A DNA stretch of 64,000 nucleotides from Eutreptiella sp. 'Long Island Sound 2002' (lineage: Eukaryota; Euglenozoa; Euglenophyceae; Eutreptiales; Eutreptiaceae). Below, in pieces: positions 25,501 through 34,324 of this stretch. The position numbers were made by a program, and so were the translations under genes. The notes under the pieces are model-generated. The model searched no databases, was not told the DNA's origin, and saw only the letters and a list, made by a program, of their open reading frames with translations. The stretch covers positions 41,541,228 to 41,605,227 of the forward strand of contig OZ038378.1 in the NCBI GenBank assembly GCA_964036045.1. Direction: 5' to 3'. Numbering within the stretch: the first letter of the stretch is position 1; the number at the start of each line of letters is the position of its first letter.

Positions 25501-27568
25501 AACCTCTGTAATCAACCACCAACCTCCAATCGCCCTTCTCCTTCTTGGGCACGATGAAGGCTGGGCTGGCCCACTCACTGTCGGAGGGCTCGATCCATAC
25601 CCGCTCAATGAACTCGGCCAACAGCTTCTTCATGGCCTCGGCCCGATCGCCCTGAAGTTGGTACTCCCGATGACGATAGATCTTGGGGTTCGGCTTCAGC
25701 TTGATCTTCGCTGTGCCGAACCTCCCACGATCTGGAGGGTTCTTGTTGGCGACGCCACTGAATAGCCGCGGATAGGCCTTGATCAGCCTCTCCTTCAGCT
25801 CGGCGACCTTCGGGCTCTCCTGGGCCTCTTCAGCCGCTTGCTTCGGTATCGATACAACCGACCGCACTGCGGTATAGGCCTCTTCTGGGTCCGAGTCCGA
25901 CTTCTCCTCGTCCGATATGCCGTCTTCATCGTCGTGGGTCTCGACTCCCACCGATAATCTTTGAAAATTTGCGGCCTCGGGCTGGTGCTCGTCGCTACCG
26001 GTTCCCACTCTTGGAAAACCCCACGTTGGTGGGTCCGACCCAACCGGACCATCGTATTGGTCCGCGATGTGATCCATGACCCTCGCCAGGAACTCATCCT
26101 TCTCGTACTTGCCGGTGACCAACATCTTGTCATCCCACCAATGCGGAGATGTGACCATGGCCCGCCCCTTCTTGGCTGCCACACGGTCGTGCATCCAGAT
26201 CCGCATGTAGTTGACGACGTCGTCCATCTCGGCGTGGGACAGGACGTCAATGCCATCAATTGGCAGATCCATCCCCTCCTTCGGCTCAAACATGACCTTC
26301 ATGGGCACCGCCTCCCGCCTACGGATGAATGCTTCATCACCCGTGGGCTGGGCTTGCGCCCCATCCACCAGGAAAGCCTTGGTACCCCACGCTTGACCCG
26401 GGGAGGGCATTGATAAACCCTTGGCGTCGATGAACAACTCCTCCTCTGGCCCGAATGACATCTCGTTCAGGGTGATGGTGTCCAGCGTCGACTTGAGACC
26501 CTCCAGCGGACATGGGGTGGATCCTTTGCCGGTTATGACCAGGATCCCCTTCGCCCTATCCGCGATGATCTTCTCCACCGTACGTCTGGTATTGTCCAGG
26601 GAGCCATGCCAATACATGGGTCCCCACTCCTTCGAACCCCAATGCCTGTGCCAGGCTGAGCCTCCTCGATGCCAATGCCTCCTACACTTCCGCAGAAGTG
26701 GGGCATCCCGGGAAGCGAAGACGTCCGTCTCGGGCGCTTCGGCTCCCAGCGTCTGGATCATCCTGTCGTACACCTGCGGCGCCATTCCATACTCCGTGAG
26801 CTGAACTCCGCGGTCTCCTCTGGACTTGACACCCACAGCCTGCACCGCTCGGACGATCCGATCCTCTTCCTCAGCATGCAATTGGGATGATCCGCATGCA
26901 TAGTCCGTGGACAGCCATGTGAGGCATTCATCATCCTCCCGGACCAGCGTTGCACGATGGGGAAGGGCTCTAATGGCATTTGCCACCCTGAAGTCATACC
27001 CCATGATCATATCCCAATCGGTAATGTCGGCCACATAGAAGTTCCCGGATAGAGTGCTTCTCTTCGCCTGATCAGGGCGGTTCAAGCGCTCATGCTCCCA
27101 GAATTCCATACTGATGGTGGCCTCATGGGTGCCGCCACCCATAATCTCTCCGTTGGCGACCTTCAAGCGGACCGGTCTCCGGCTGGGCTGCAGGAGTTCC
27201 TCCTTGAACAACCCTCTCCGGACCAGGCTCACCTGGGCACCCGTATCCACCAACACATCCACCACCTTCTCCTCTCGTCCGCACCGTACCCGCACTTTCA
27301 AGTGCAACTGCCGCTCGTCGCCATGAGGTGTATGGACGACTCTCACGGCATGCAACTCTAGCACGTCCGGGTGCATCAGGACTTCAAGGGTATGGTCACG
27401 GATGGTGTAGATCTTGGGTTGGTCCTGCCCGTCCACGGGGCTCTCCGTGGTCGCTCCTTCCTTCTTGCCATGTCCCGTACCCACATGTACTTCCCTTGGC
27501 AGGGCGCTCCAGGGGTTGGGAGTGGCGAAACTCAGTGGTTTTGGCTCTTCTGGAGCCTTCTTCGGCAC
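22583..27568 (-). CDS. Intact Pol polyprotein of element B (protease, RT, RNase H, integrase, chromodomain)
   Basis: The frame is 1661 codons and uninterrupted, counted from the first in-frame GTG. There is no ATG at the 5' end, so it must be made as a Gag-Pol fusion. Order: aspartic protease with VDTGAQVSL (Asp108); a degenerate Dam-like segment starting DVFAS (Asp282); an acidic spacer; RT with LVVDYRGLNEQ and FVDD (Asp784, Asp785); RNase H with RTDASDYAVG; integrase with a His/Cys zinc-binding head (HNAQLMHPG...CSDCAVC) and a D,D-35-E core (Asp1281, Asp1356, Glu1392); a Lys-rich insertion KKSKKKDKKEKHG inside the integrase core; and a C-terminal chromodomain (YKVCWKGF, SWEPPSTF). Chromodomains of this class bind modified histone tails and steer integration. 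A 2-bp insertion near 27585, compared with element D, breaks the link to gag, so this copy probably cannot express Pol by itself. Confidence 0.9.
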   Translation of the reverse strand: MPKKAPEEPKPLSFATPNPWSALPREVHVGTGHGKKEGATTESPVDGQDQPKIYTIRDHTLEVLMHPDVLELHAVRVVHTPHGDERQLHLKVRVRCGREEKVVDVLVDTGAQVSLVRRGLFKEELLQPSRRPVRLKVANGEIMGGGTHEATISMEFWEHERLNRPDQAKRSTLSGNFYVADITDWDMIMGYDFRVANAIRALPHRATLVREDDECLTWLSTDYACGSSQLHAEEEDRIVRAVQAVGVKSRGDRGVQLTEYGMAPQVYDRMIQTLGAEAPETDVFASRDAPLLRKCRRHWHRGGSAWHRHWGSKEWGPMYWHGSLDNTRRTVEKIIADRAKGILVITGKGSTPCPLEGLKSTLDTITLNEMSFGPEEELFIDAKGLSMPSPGQAWGTKAFLVDGAQAQPTGDEAFIRRREAVPMKVMFEPKEGMDLPIDGIDVLSHAEMDDVVNYMRIWMHDRVAAKKGRAMVTSPHWWDDKMLVTGKYEKDEFLARVMDHIADQYDGPVGSDPPTWGFPRVGTGSDEHQPEAANFQRLSVGVETHDDEDGISDEEKSDSDPEEAYTAVRSVVSIPKQAAEEAQESPKVAELKERLIKAYPRLFSGVANKNPPDRGRFGTAKIKLKPNPKIYRHREYQLQGDRAEAMKKLLAEFIERVWIEPSDSEWASPAFIVPKKEKGDWRLVVDYRGLNEQTEHDSYSLPLIDSILQKQQKKRIFTVLDLKHGYHQMPLHPDSRPCTAMSTPLGPMQWKVVPMGAKNGNAAFQRMMEDLLGPVRDCADPFVDDIIIGSGTENMTEDELIDAHEKDLRKVLSELDKHNMVCKPSKASLFVKEVEFAGHVVGHGQRRPMPGKLASLHHWEKPQTISEPRSFMGFCNYYSGYVRMHAELSGPLHKMLQVGKFDGRKGSKKKLAWTPEAEDAFNCLKERLLGQLGLFLVDPDKGFVLRTDASDYAVGAVLEKIRDDGTQVPVAFWSRILAEGQRRTWTAREKETYAIVCALRKWSGHIRLQPVVVCTDHQSLQSWHKEHVDTPSGPAARRARWHETFAKFDLSVVYVPGKDSTVADCLSRWAYPAGKAWMDISSHGDAEETEEAKRIIEMEKVMEQEGVRCFVVMANHTDLAKFRGARVQAIREEALEQWMVAPVELVRSVLTEDWSDDYAASEHWSKYWNAVSAPSEDEWPEGLTEDGDKLFLKDKLLVPENRVEELIDHWHNAQLMHPGRDKMQQDLEWRFKFPPGYYAILDRYCSDCAVCRATKSPNHSTAGSPVYTAIPEAPMRSVAMDVFAMPEVTVEGETYDCVILAVDRHSGYIVAVPGKKSKKKDKKEKHGVALQAKTVANAMIRHWLTIFDVPAVICSDRGSQFFGTWFKTMCKHMGIRHAKTVAYHSRSNGRAEVAGRQMFEKFRQLHVDEPHRNWYNSLWRVLQAYHDLPGPTGLSPHRILFLRDRVSRTLPWLNHGKVARDANAMMAEADDTAAKVCKALQDEHDKRAKYFKQGKVQKYALQDTVWVERHHKDVLSRHRQASWYVPGVIVRKVGQDVYAVRVGDNKILDRDHTQLRPRAPDPSGRPVTFEFTAGDVDSDDEGEDDDFTAERILADKPDPGTPGGRLYKVCWKGFAASRDSWEPPSTFVPRYTTVWMDYLKKKNISLDVKDVLVHLVAAVAP

Positions 27569-27651
27569 CCAATGTGCCTTTGCTCCTTCTCAGGGATTCC
27601 ACTGATTTTCGGAGGAGAGACCTCCGAGGTCCCACTCCCGTGGGGGCTCCT

Positions 27652-27654
27652 CTA
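27652..27654 (-). other. Conserved amber codon between gag and pol (readthrough candidate)
   Basis: Gag ends in TAG, followed by AG(A/G) AGC in elements A (9369-9371), B (27652-27654) and D (60307-60309). In D the frame stays open from this TAG straight into the protease, so Gag and Pol are separated by a single amber codon there. Suppression of this stop is the simplest way to make Gag-Pol. Confidence 0.55.
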
Positions 27655-29504
27655 AACTTGGCTTCCCGCAGCCCCTTCCGGCTGCGATCCGCCAGGACTT
27701 TGTCCACCACGTTGCTGGGCTTTGAGTTCCTCCAATGTCCTCAACATGTCCTCAGCAACCTCCTCGATCGACCTCACTCGTCGGTCTTGGCCAGGTCCAC
27801 CACCATAGCCTCTTCCTCCGCCTTTCCCTTGGCCTTTGCCTTGGCCTTTTCCCCCGTCTCCGCCCTTCGCCTTCCAATCGGAAATCCGCTGCTCCTTGGG
27901 CTTCTTCTCGGGGTGGGCGGCGAAGTAGGCCTTCTTGTCCGCCTCATACACCTTGCACTGACGGTGGTCGTGTGCATGGTTGTTTCCCTTGCCATAACAG
28001 ACCCAGCACCCGTCGTGCTGAGACCTGTACTCTCGGAATGAGAGCGGTGGGTTCCCGATCCTCCTTGGCTCTTTGCCCTTCTTGGGTCCCACCTGGCTCC
28101 ATCTGGACCGATCCTGCCCATGGTTCCTCACGTTATGCGCCACAAACGCGAAGAAATGGGCCTCCTCGTGATCCTCCCGGCACCCGGTCCAGTGGTCTTT
28201 GCCACTTCCACTTCCATCCTCCGCGGAGTTGGCCGTGTCCTCCTGGATCTCCTGATGATGGCGGTCTTCTCGGTGTCCTCGTTGTCCATGACCATGCCGA
28301 TCCTGCACGTGGGCCTCGTTCTTCGCATTGAGCTTCAACTCCACCGTGATGTACTTCACGATCTCGTCCAGGCTCATGCGGGCGAAGATGACTTGCATCC
28401 TCAGCGGCTCCCCGCTCCTCCACTCGACGTTGTTGAGGCGCATCAACCTTTGCCCCATGGAGTCCCCAAATACCTCCACGTACACACCCGGTTGGGTTCG
28501 CCCAGGTTCCTGCTGAAGAACTCCATGATACCCGCATGGGTATCCTCCGCCGCCATGATCCTCACCGCCACCCGCTTCTTCGCCCTCTTCTTCTCCTCGT
28601 CCTCCACTCTCCTCTTCCAGTTGCCGGGGAGGACGTCCTTCAGCAAGTGGCGGATCTCACTGGCCTCGTTCCAGTCTTCCACCAGCTTGAGGCATCTGCG
28701 GTACTTCCGCAGATACCGGTTCCACTCCCGGATTCGCAACTCACCGCGGTCCAGCGGCAGGGGGATGGACCACAGGTCCTCCAGCTTCTGATTCGGAGCG
28801 TCCACCCGCTCCTCATCCTCCAACCACTGGAGGCAGGCCTGCTCCGTCCTGATCAGTCCTTCCCGGATCTGATCCCGCAGCTCCTCCTTCAGGTCCTGCG
28901 CCAGGCGGTGTGGGAATGTCCGGCATACCCACTTATCCCGCGGCGCTCCCCGCATCTCGCCGACGACCTCCTCGGCAAAGTCCTCCCAATCCAGGATGAA
29001 GTCATCCAGGTTGGAGGGGTTGCCATCGTAATAGGGGATTTTGATTCCCCTGAGGTCGTCAATCCTGATGGCGTCTCCGACGTCTCCAGCCAGCATTCCA
29101 CCGAGACGGATACCACCTGTGGCCGGGGGGTGTGAGTACACTCCCCTTACATCCCTCTCCTCCATGGAGTGCGGTCCAGTTGGGCCTGAACCCATGGGGT
29201 TTGGAATGCGGGAAGGACTTGCTCCATCGGCCGTCCGTATCCCCGTATTGGGGTCCTTCGCCCACAGGTTTCCGCCTGGATGACCTCGACCATGTCCGTC
29301 GGCGCTTCCCATGATTCCCCCCTGCATGGTATGGTTCTCGATCTTCTCTTCCGCATAAACTACCATATTCGTCGTGATCGGTACATCCTGGGCGGCATGG
29401 GACATCTGTACCGTCAGGCTCCTCGGGTCTGTGGTTACGTGCCCTTCCCGCATGGACCCAGCCGGTGAACATGGGAACAAACGGCACCGCACCCGGGTCA
29501 ACAC
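27652..29504 (-). pseudogene. Gag of element B, broken by a 19-bp deletion
   Basis: The N-terminal block (about 28443-29504) holds the capsid-like core (IRLGGM, KIPYYDGNP, DDFILDWEDF, CRTFPHRLA, DLWSIPLPL). The C-terminal block (27652-28485) holds a basic region with a knuckle-like CWVC...HRQC cluster, then Gly/Lys-rich repeats (GKGQGKGQGKGGG), typical of nucleocapsid. The two blocks are in different frames. At about 28486 the sequence lacks 19 bp that elements A and D both have. The frame ends in TAG at 27652-27654, conserved in A and D. The product packages element RNA and forms the particle; that is inferred from family knowledge. Confidence 0.85.
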
Positions 29505-30405
29505 GCGGAGGCGCGTATGGTGCCTCTGCAGGGCCGCCCATGGGTTTATCCATGGCGCTCCTGAGGGTCTTAACCCGCTCCACCAGCTCTACCGCGGCCG
29601 GCTTTGCCGGGAGCTCCGGACCCGAGGCGAGGGGCTGTAGCTCCTCTAGCCTTTTCAGGCGTCCCGACATGTCCTCCACCAGGTGGGGGAGGCTGTCCAC
29701 CACTCGCTGCTGCTTCTCCAGGGCCAGCTCCAGATTCTCCCGGTACCGGTCCCGTTCCGCTCGCAGCTCCTCCATGTCTTTCTCCACGGCCGACTGGTCG
29801 TCCACGATCCCCGCGACGTCCTCCTCTAGACCGTCCTTGGCGTTGTCCAGGCGGTCAAGACGATGCACGATGGCGTCCATCCCCATCTTCGGGTACTTGC
29901 CCATGAAGAAGGACACGTGCTCGCAGTGGCACGCAGCGTGCTTTCCGCCAGATTCAGCACATCCCGCGGTTCCCGGCATCTCAGACTCATCGCCCATGGG
30001 CGTATCGCCTATGGCGTGCGTCTCTGGTCCCGTGTGCCGGGGCACAGGTGCCGTCCGGGCCCTGGCCGGCATCTCCAAGCCCTCGGCGTCGTGCTTTAGG
30101 GCGGGCTCGGGGGCCGTATGCGCTCTGGCGATCGGCGCGGACATCTCCGGCTCCGAAGGTGGCTCGTAGGCTGTCCGATAGCCCTCGGAGTGCCCCTCGG
30201 ATTCCCACAGCCTGACCGGGCTGGGGTCCGTGTCCATAGCCCCGGCGTCCCTTGCCGCGGACTTGGGTGACCCGCGCTTCCGGTAGCGCCGGGCCCGTCC
30301 TCCACTGCTGCCTGAATGGCAGGCCTCATCAGAGTCCTCCGCAGCGGAGCGGAGGTTGCATGCCTTTCGGCAGCGACGCTCACACATGGAGACCAGGTCC
30401 TCCAT
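29440..30405 (-). CDS. Leader coiled-coil ORF of element B
   Basis: I place the start at ATG 30403-30405 (Met-Glu-Asp-Leu-Val), which is conserved as Met-Glu-Asp-Ile-Val in element A. The open frame itself continues upstream through the primer-binding site into the LTR. The product is about 310-320 residues: a basic Arg/Lys-rich N-terminus (RARRYRKRGSPK), a low-complexity Pro/Thr/Ala middle, then a coiled coil (roughly 29680-29880) rich in Glu, Arg and Leu. The frame then overlaps the gag frame near 29450-29500, so it is joined to gag by a frameshift or made separately. I recognise no enzyme motif. It probably helps particle assembly. Confidence 0.55.
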
Positions 30406-30613
30406 GTCACGTCCTCCTCTTCCGGAATGTCGTACTTCTCTTCGGGCTTCAACTTCCGGAGTTCGCCATGCTCTTGAACGTCTAGGTTCTTCTATGGCTC
30501 CAATCTCCGGCGTGGTCTCCACCGAGTCCACAATACGCACCCGGGGCGTACTTGGGCAGGGCTCATAAGGGCCCAAGTCCCCGGGTCGGCGGTAGGTAGG
30601 GGCAGCAGGTAAG

Positions 30614-30625
30614 CCTCTGCTACCA
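30614..30625 (-). promoter_or_regulatory. Primer-binding site of element B (tRNA-iMet type)
   Basis: The minus strand reads TGGTAGCAGAGG directly after LTR end CTTCTTTA. It is identical to the sites of A and G. Confidence 0.88.
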
Positions 30626-32981
30626 TAAAGAAGGTCCCTACCAGGACCGGCCCCTGCTGTGCCACTTCCGCCTGAAACCCCTGCCGATTTGCTCCTGATC
30701 AACGATTGCATTGCTCAAAATCCAAGGTTCCAAATCCAAAAATATAGAAAATAAAATCCTCCTTCAACCCTGAATGGCAACCAGATCCCACAAATACAGC
30801 AATAACCCAATTCACAATCCAAATCAGGCTGCGGGCTTTCGTTCAGAAAATCGATGGTCTCACGATGGCGGGCATGTACAAGAATTGCACCAAGGAAGAA
30901 AGCCCTGAAATTGGCATATGAACACAAATAAAGCAAAGTTGGGGAAAGAGGTAAACATACACATTCACAGCCATAAACCCCTCATTCCCTGAACTCAAGA
31001 CCTTCCCTTGACTCACCAACATATTACCCTGAACCAGGTCAAATGAGATGGCTGAATGCCATGTGTCACAAGTCACTACATAAACCCCAAAAATGTGTTC
31101 ACTCCCAAGCCTATAAATCCTAGCCCAATAGGGAAGGTGGCGTGTCATGGCCTAGAGTGGCACACAGGACCATGCCCTACCCTGACATAACCTTGGTTGG
31201 ACTTGGGATCGAATGGGCTTGGAGAGATGCCCCATGAGTTTGAACTCATAGCATGCCAAAAACTGCCATTTCACACCATATTGGCCATATATCAGATATA
31301 TGCTCAAAATTGAAGTTACCACTTATCTGAAGGCTCAAAGCATGCATGGAATCGAAGTCTACCATTCATGGAGGATATAGACCAAAGGCCAATGCCCATG
31401 TACATCCCCACTTTACCCTCGAAACCCCTTCGGATATGGGCGCCACGCACTGCCCAAGTCAGCCCATGATCTTGAGACCAATTCTTGTGATCCTTCGTGC
31501 GCCAAGCCAAATGGAGTACGCGATCCGGCATATGGTGGTGTTCAACTCCAAAGCATATGCCAACATATGAACAACATACCATGGTTCGACTCCCCAAGGG
31601 CTTCTTGCTGTTTGCCGACCAGGTAAGTACACAAAACGCAAAAATGAGCAAAAATTGAGGTCAAAAACATGAAAATATGACCAAATACAAAGTTGTCATG
31701 ATAGTATATCTCTATGCTCACCCATGATATCCGCTCATGATTCAATACACAAATGATTGGAACCATTTGCGAACAATCTCCCCACTTGGATCCCCAATCG
31801 GGCGCATGGAGATACCTTCGCCACTCATATCTACATGCCCCATGAAGATGGGAGTGCACTCATGGATCTCTTTGCCAAACATACCATGAGCAATACATAT
31901 GCGGTAGACTTGGTCTAGCGCTTTGAATTCCACAATTGGGACATGGGCAAAACCCTTGTCACGTATGGCTCCCCATCTCTTCGGCCACACGAAGATATAT
32001 AACATGGGCGTGAGCATATCAAGACATATACCATGCATATAAAACATACCCTCAAAAGTGGCTCCCACCATGATATGCCATGTCCCTCCATGGACATAAC
32101 TTCACGTTAAAAATGCGTAGGAACCCAAGGAAAGTATCTATGCAACCCCAACACTCATGCGGTACACTCGAAAGTCGCATTAAAATATTCGGTTGCACGG
32201 TCCAAGAGTTATATATCACTTTATACCCTCTTGACCATTATCCCTTGCTATACCGGGCATGTGTACACACCAAAGGCGTTTGCTGCTTCCTAAATTAAGT
32301 TGAGACTAAGGCGCTTGCAACCCAACCTTCCTTATTCTCTTTCCTCACACTCGCGCGTAGATATGGCCATTCAAAGTGGTCCCACGATTCGCTTTTGTTT
32401 CCCTTATATCTCCACGTCAAATGGGTGGCAAGTATAAGGGAAACCTGATTCGGGCATAGGGAAAAGAGTATGACCACTCGAAGAAGTCCAAATCAAGTGC
32501 GGCGATGTCGAATTAGAAAATCCGATTTCGACATCGCGAAAAATTAAGATTAAAATTTCGAGTGCTTATTTAGAAAATTGCAGAAGCAACGAACCCTTTG
32601 CTGATGAAATCTGACCCTTCCACGGAGTATCCGCCAAAATATCTGGAAATAACAGTTAACCAATCGGTTAACGCAAAATCGCGAGCCAACTGACGGTCGC
32701 CGATACATTGACCATCAGAACGAAAGGCTGAAAAATTACGGAAACATCATGATAATAAAACCCTGTTGATTTCTGATATTCTGATATATAAATTTCAGCT
32801 GGCGGCGCCTCGGTACTGAATATGGCCGCTCATAGCCGGAATGGCCAAACTTATCGCACTATCACATCGGGTTAGGTCAGGTGGATGGGAGAGTATGATA
32901 TCAGCCAATGGCGGCTTGCCGGCACATAGATACACACCCCAAGTGACCCCAAGATGGCCACGGGGGTCCGAACCGGCTTCA
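30626..32981 (-). repeat. 5' LTR of element B
   Basis: The 2356 bp match 19835-22190 in length and almost completely in sequence. The right edge (...ccggcttca) abuts the resumed integrase frame of element G at 32982. It should carry the promoter of B. Confidence 0.92.
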
Positions 32982-34324
32982 TCGCTCAGTGGACTTCTTC
33001 CGTGAGTGTTTCTACTCTAGTCTAACCCTGACTGAACTGAGGTCGCGTATGCAGACCATTGTGGATGCTTGTGGCTGTCATGCCAGCAAGCAGAGCGACA
33101 GTAGGGATAGGGGCCTGATCTCCAGCTTACCCATACCCTATTGTGCTAACTCTCTTCTCTACGTGGATTACATCCACGGCCTACCACGCTTTGGCGGCTA
33201 TGATAGTTGCCTCGTGGTCACCTGTGGTCTATCTCGCTTCACCCTTGTGTTCCCTTGCAATAAGAAAATCACAGGTGAGCAGACTGTGAAAATGTTGGTC
33301 GAACAATGGTTCCAACCCTATGGAGCACCTAAGCAGGTGCACTCTGATGAGGATGTACGCATCCGCAGTGACGAGTGCTAAATGCCCTCAACGTGGAGGT
33401 AACCACAGGTGTGCCCTATACCCACACGTCTAACCCTCTCTGTGAGAGACAGAACCGTGTGGTGGAGCAAAACTTAAGAATCCTGATGAAACAGGAGCGC
33501 ACCAAGGACTGGGTACGCCTAGTGCCCTGGGCAGTGCTGTCCATGAACTCACAGCGGAGCTCTTCTACGGGTTTCACCCCCCACGAACTGTTCCATGGAG
33601 GACGACCTGCTTGGTTCTTCAAAACCCCCTTTCCTGAGGACTTCAAGAGCCCTGTGGGAGATTGGCTGGAACACAAGCAGCCTCTGGCTAACCAGGCTGG
33701 TACTAACCTGAGGCACATTCGTGACCGTGAACAGAGCCGACGGAACCGCCTACGGCGACCTGCCAGCTTCAAGGTTGGTGACCTTGTTTTGGTACACCAT
33801 TCACGCCTACCCTCCTGGCCACGTAACTGCCTACAGGACCCTTACTTTGGACCCTATCGTATCATCAGGATAGATGGATCCAGGATCCATGTCAGGTGCA
33901 GTCCACGTCTAGGTGGTGAACTGCTGTGTGCACCTAAGCAATTGAGGCACTATCGCTCCCCTGACGACTTGTCTTGGGATGAGTGGCGCCTCAGCGACAG
34001 TGAGATTGAACGTATAGCACCTAGAGAACGCTGCCAGTCCAGAGGTGGCAGACGAACTCGAAGAGATGACTGCCGATGAGATGGCAGTCGATGGTTACTA
34101 CGTGGTTGCAGGTATTGCTCGCCACTAGTATAAACAGGGCTGGAAATCTCCTTACCCTGTGGGATGGCTATGGGTTGTCTGAGGCAACCTGGGAACCTAT
34201 GTCAGCCTTCATACAACCAGATGGGAGTATCAACCCCATCTTCCGCACTTACCTCGTTGAGAACAACGAGAGGCAGCTCCTAACCCGTGCTGAGACTATG
34301 TCCCAGCGTAAGAAGCGAAACTAA
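32982..34324 (+). pseudogene. Integrase and chromodomain of element G (3' part, frameshifted)
   Basis: This continues the G polyprotein after the B insertion. The zinc-binding head ends with CGCHASK. The core keeps Asp (YVDYIHG), Asp (VHSDED) and Glu (CERQNR). A GPY/F-type module reads DPYFGPYRII, and a C-terminal chromodomain-like segment ends TLWDGYGLSEATWEP. The frame changes at about 33378, between the second Asp and the Glu, and again near 34150, and a TAG interrupts the chromodomain at about 34126. So this part has decayed more than the 5' half, or part of the damage predates the insertion. The order integrase-GPY/F-chromodomain is that of Ty3/gypsy chromoviruses. Confidence 0.85.

Larger units (their letters stand above)
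19835..32981 (-). mobile_element. Element B: young Ty3/gypsy chromovirus inserted in element G
   Basis: This is a 13.1-kb minus-strand element with two LTRs of exactly equal length (2356 bp) differing by scattered substitutions, a polypurine tract, a primer-binding site, leader ORF, gag and a complete 1661-codon pol. It sits in the integrase zinc-finger coding region of G, between Ala1879 and the His/Arg-Ser that follow. The flanks are gcgct / tcgct, a likely but imperfect 5-bp duplication, with four extra bases (acca) beside the left LTR that equal the end of the primer-binding site complement. It is the youngest layer of the left nest. Confidence 0.9.
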
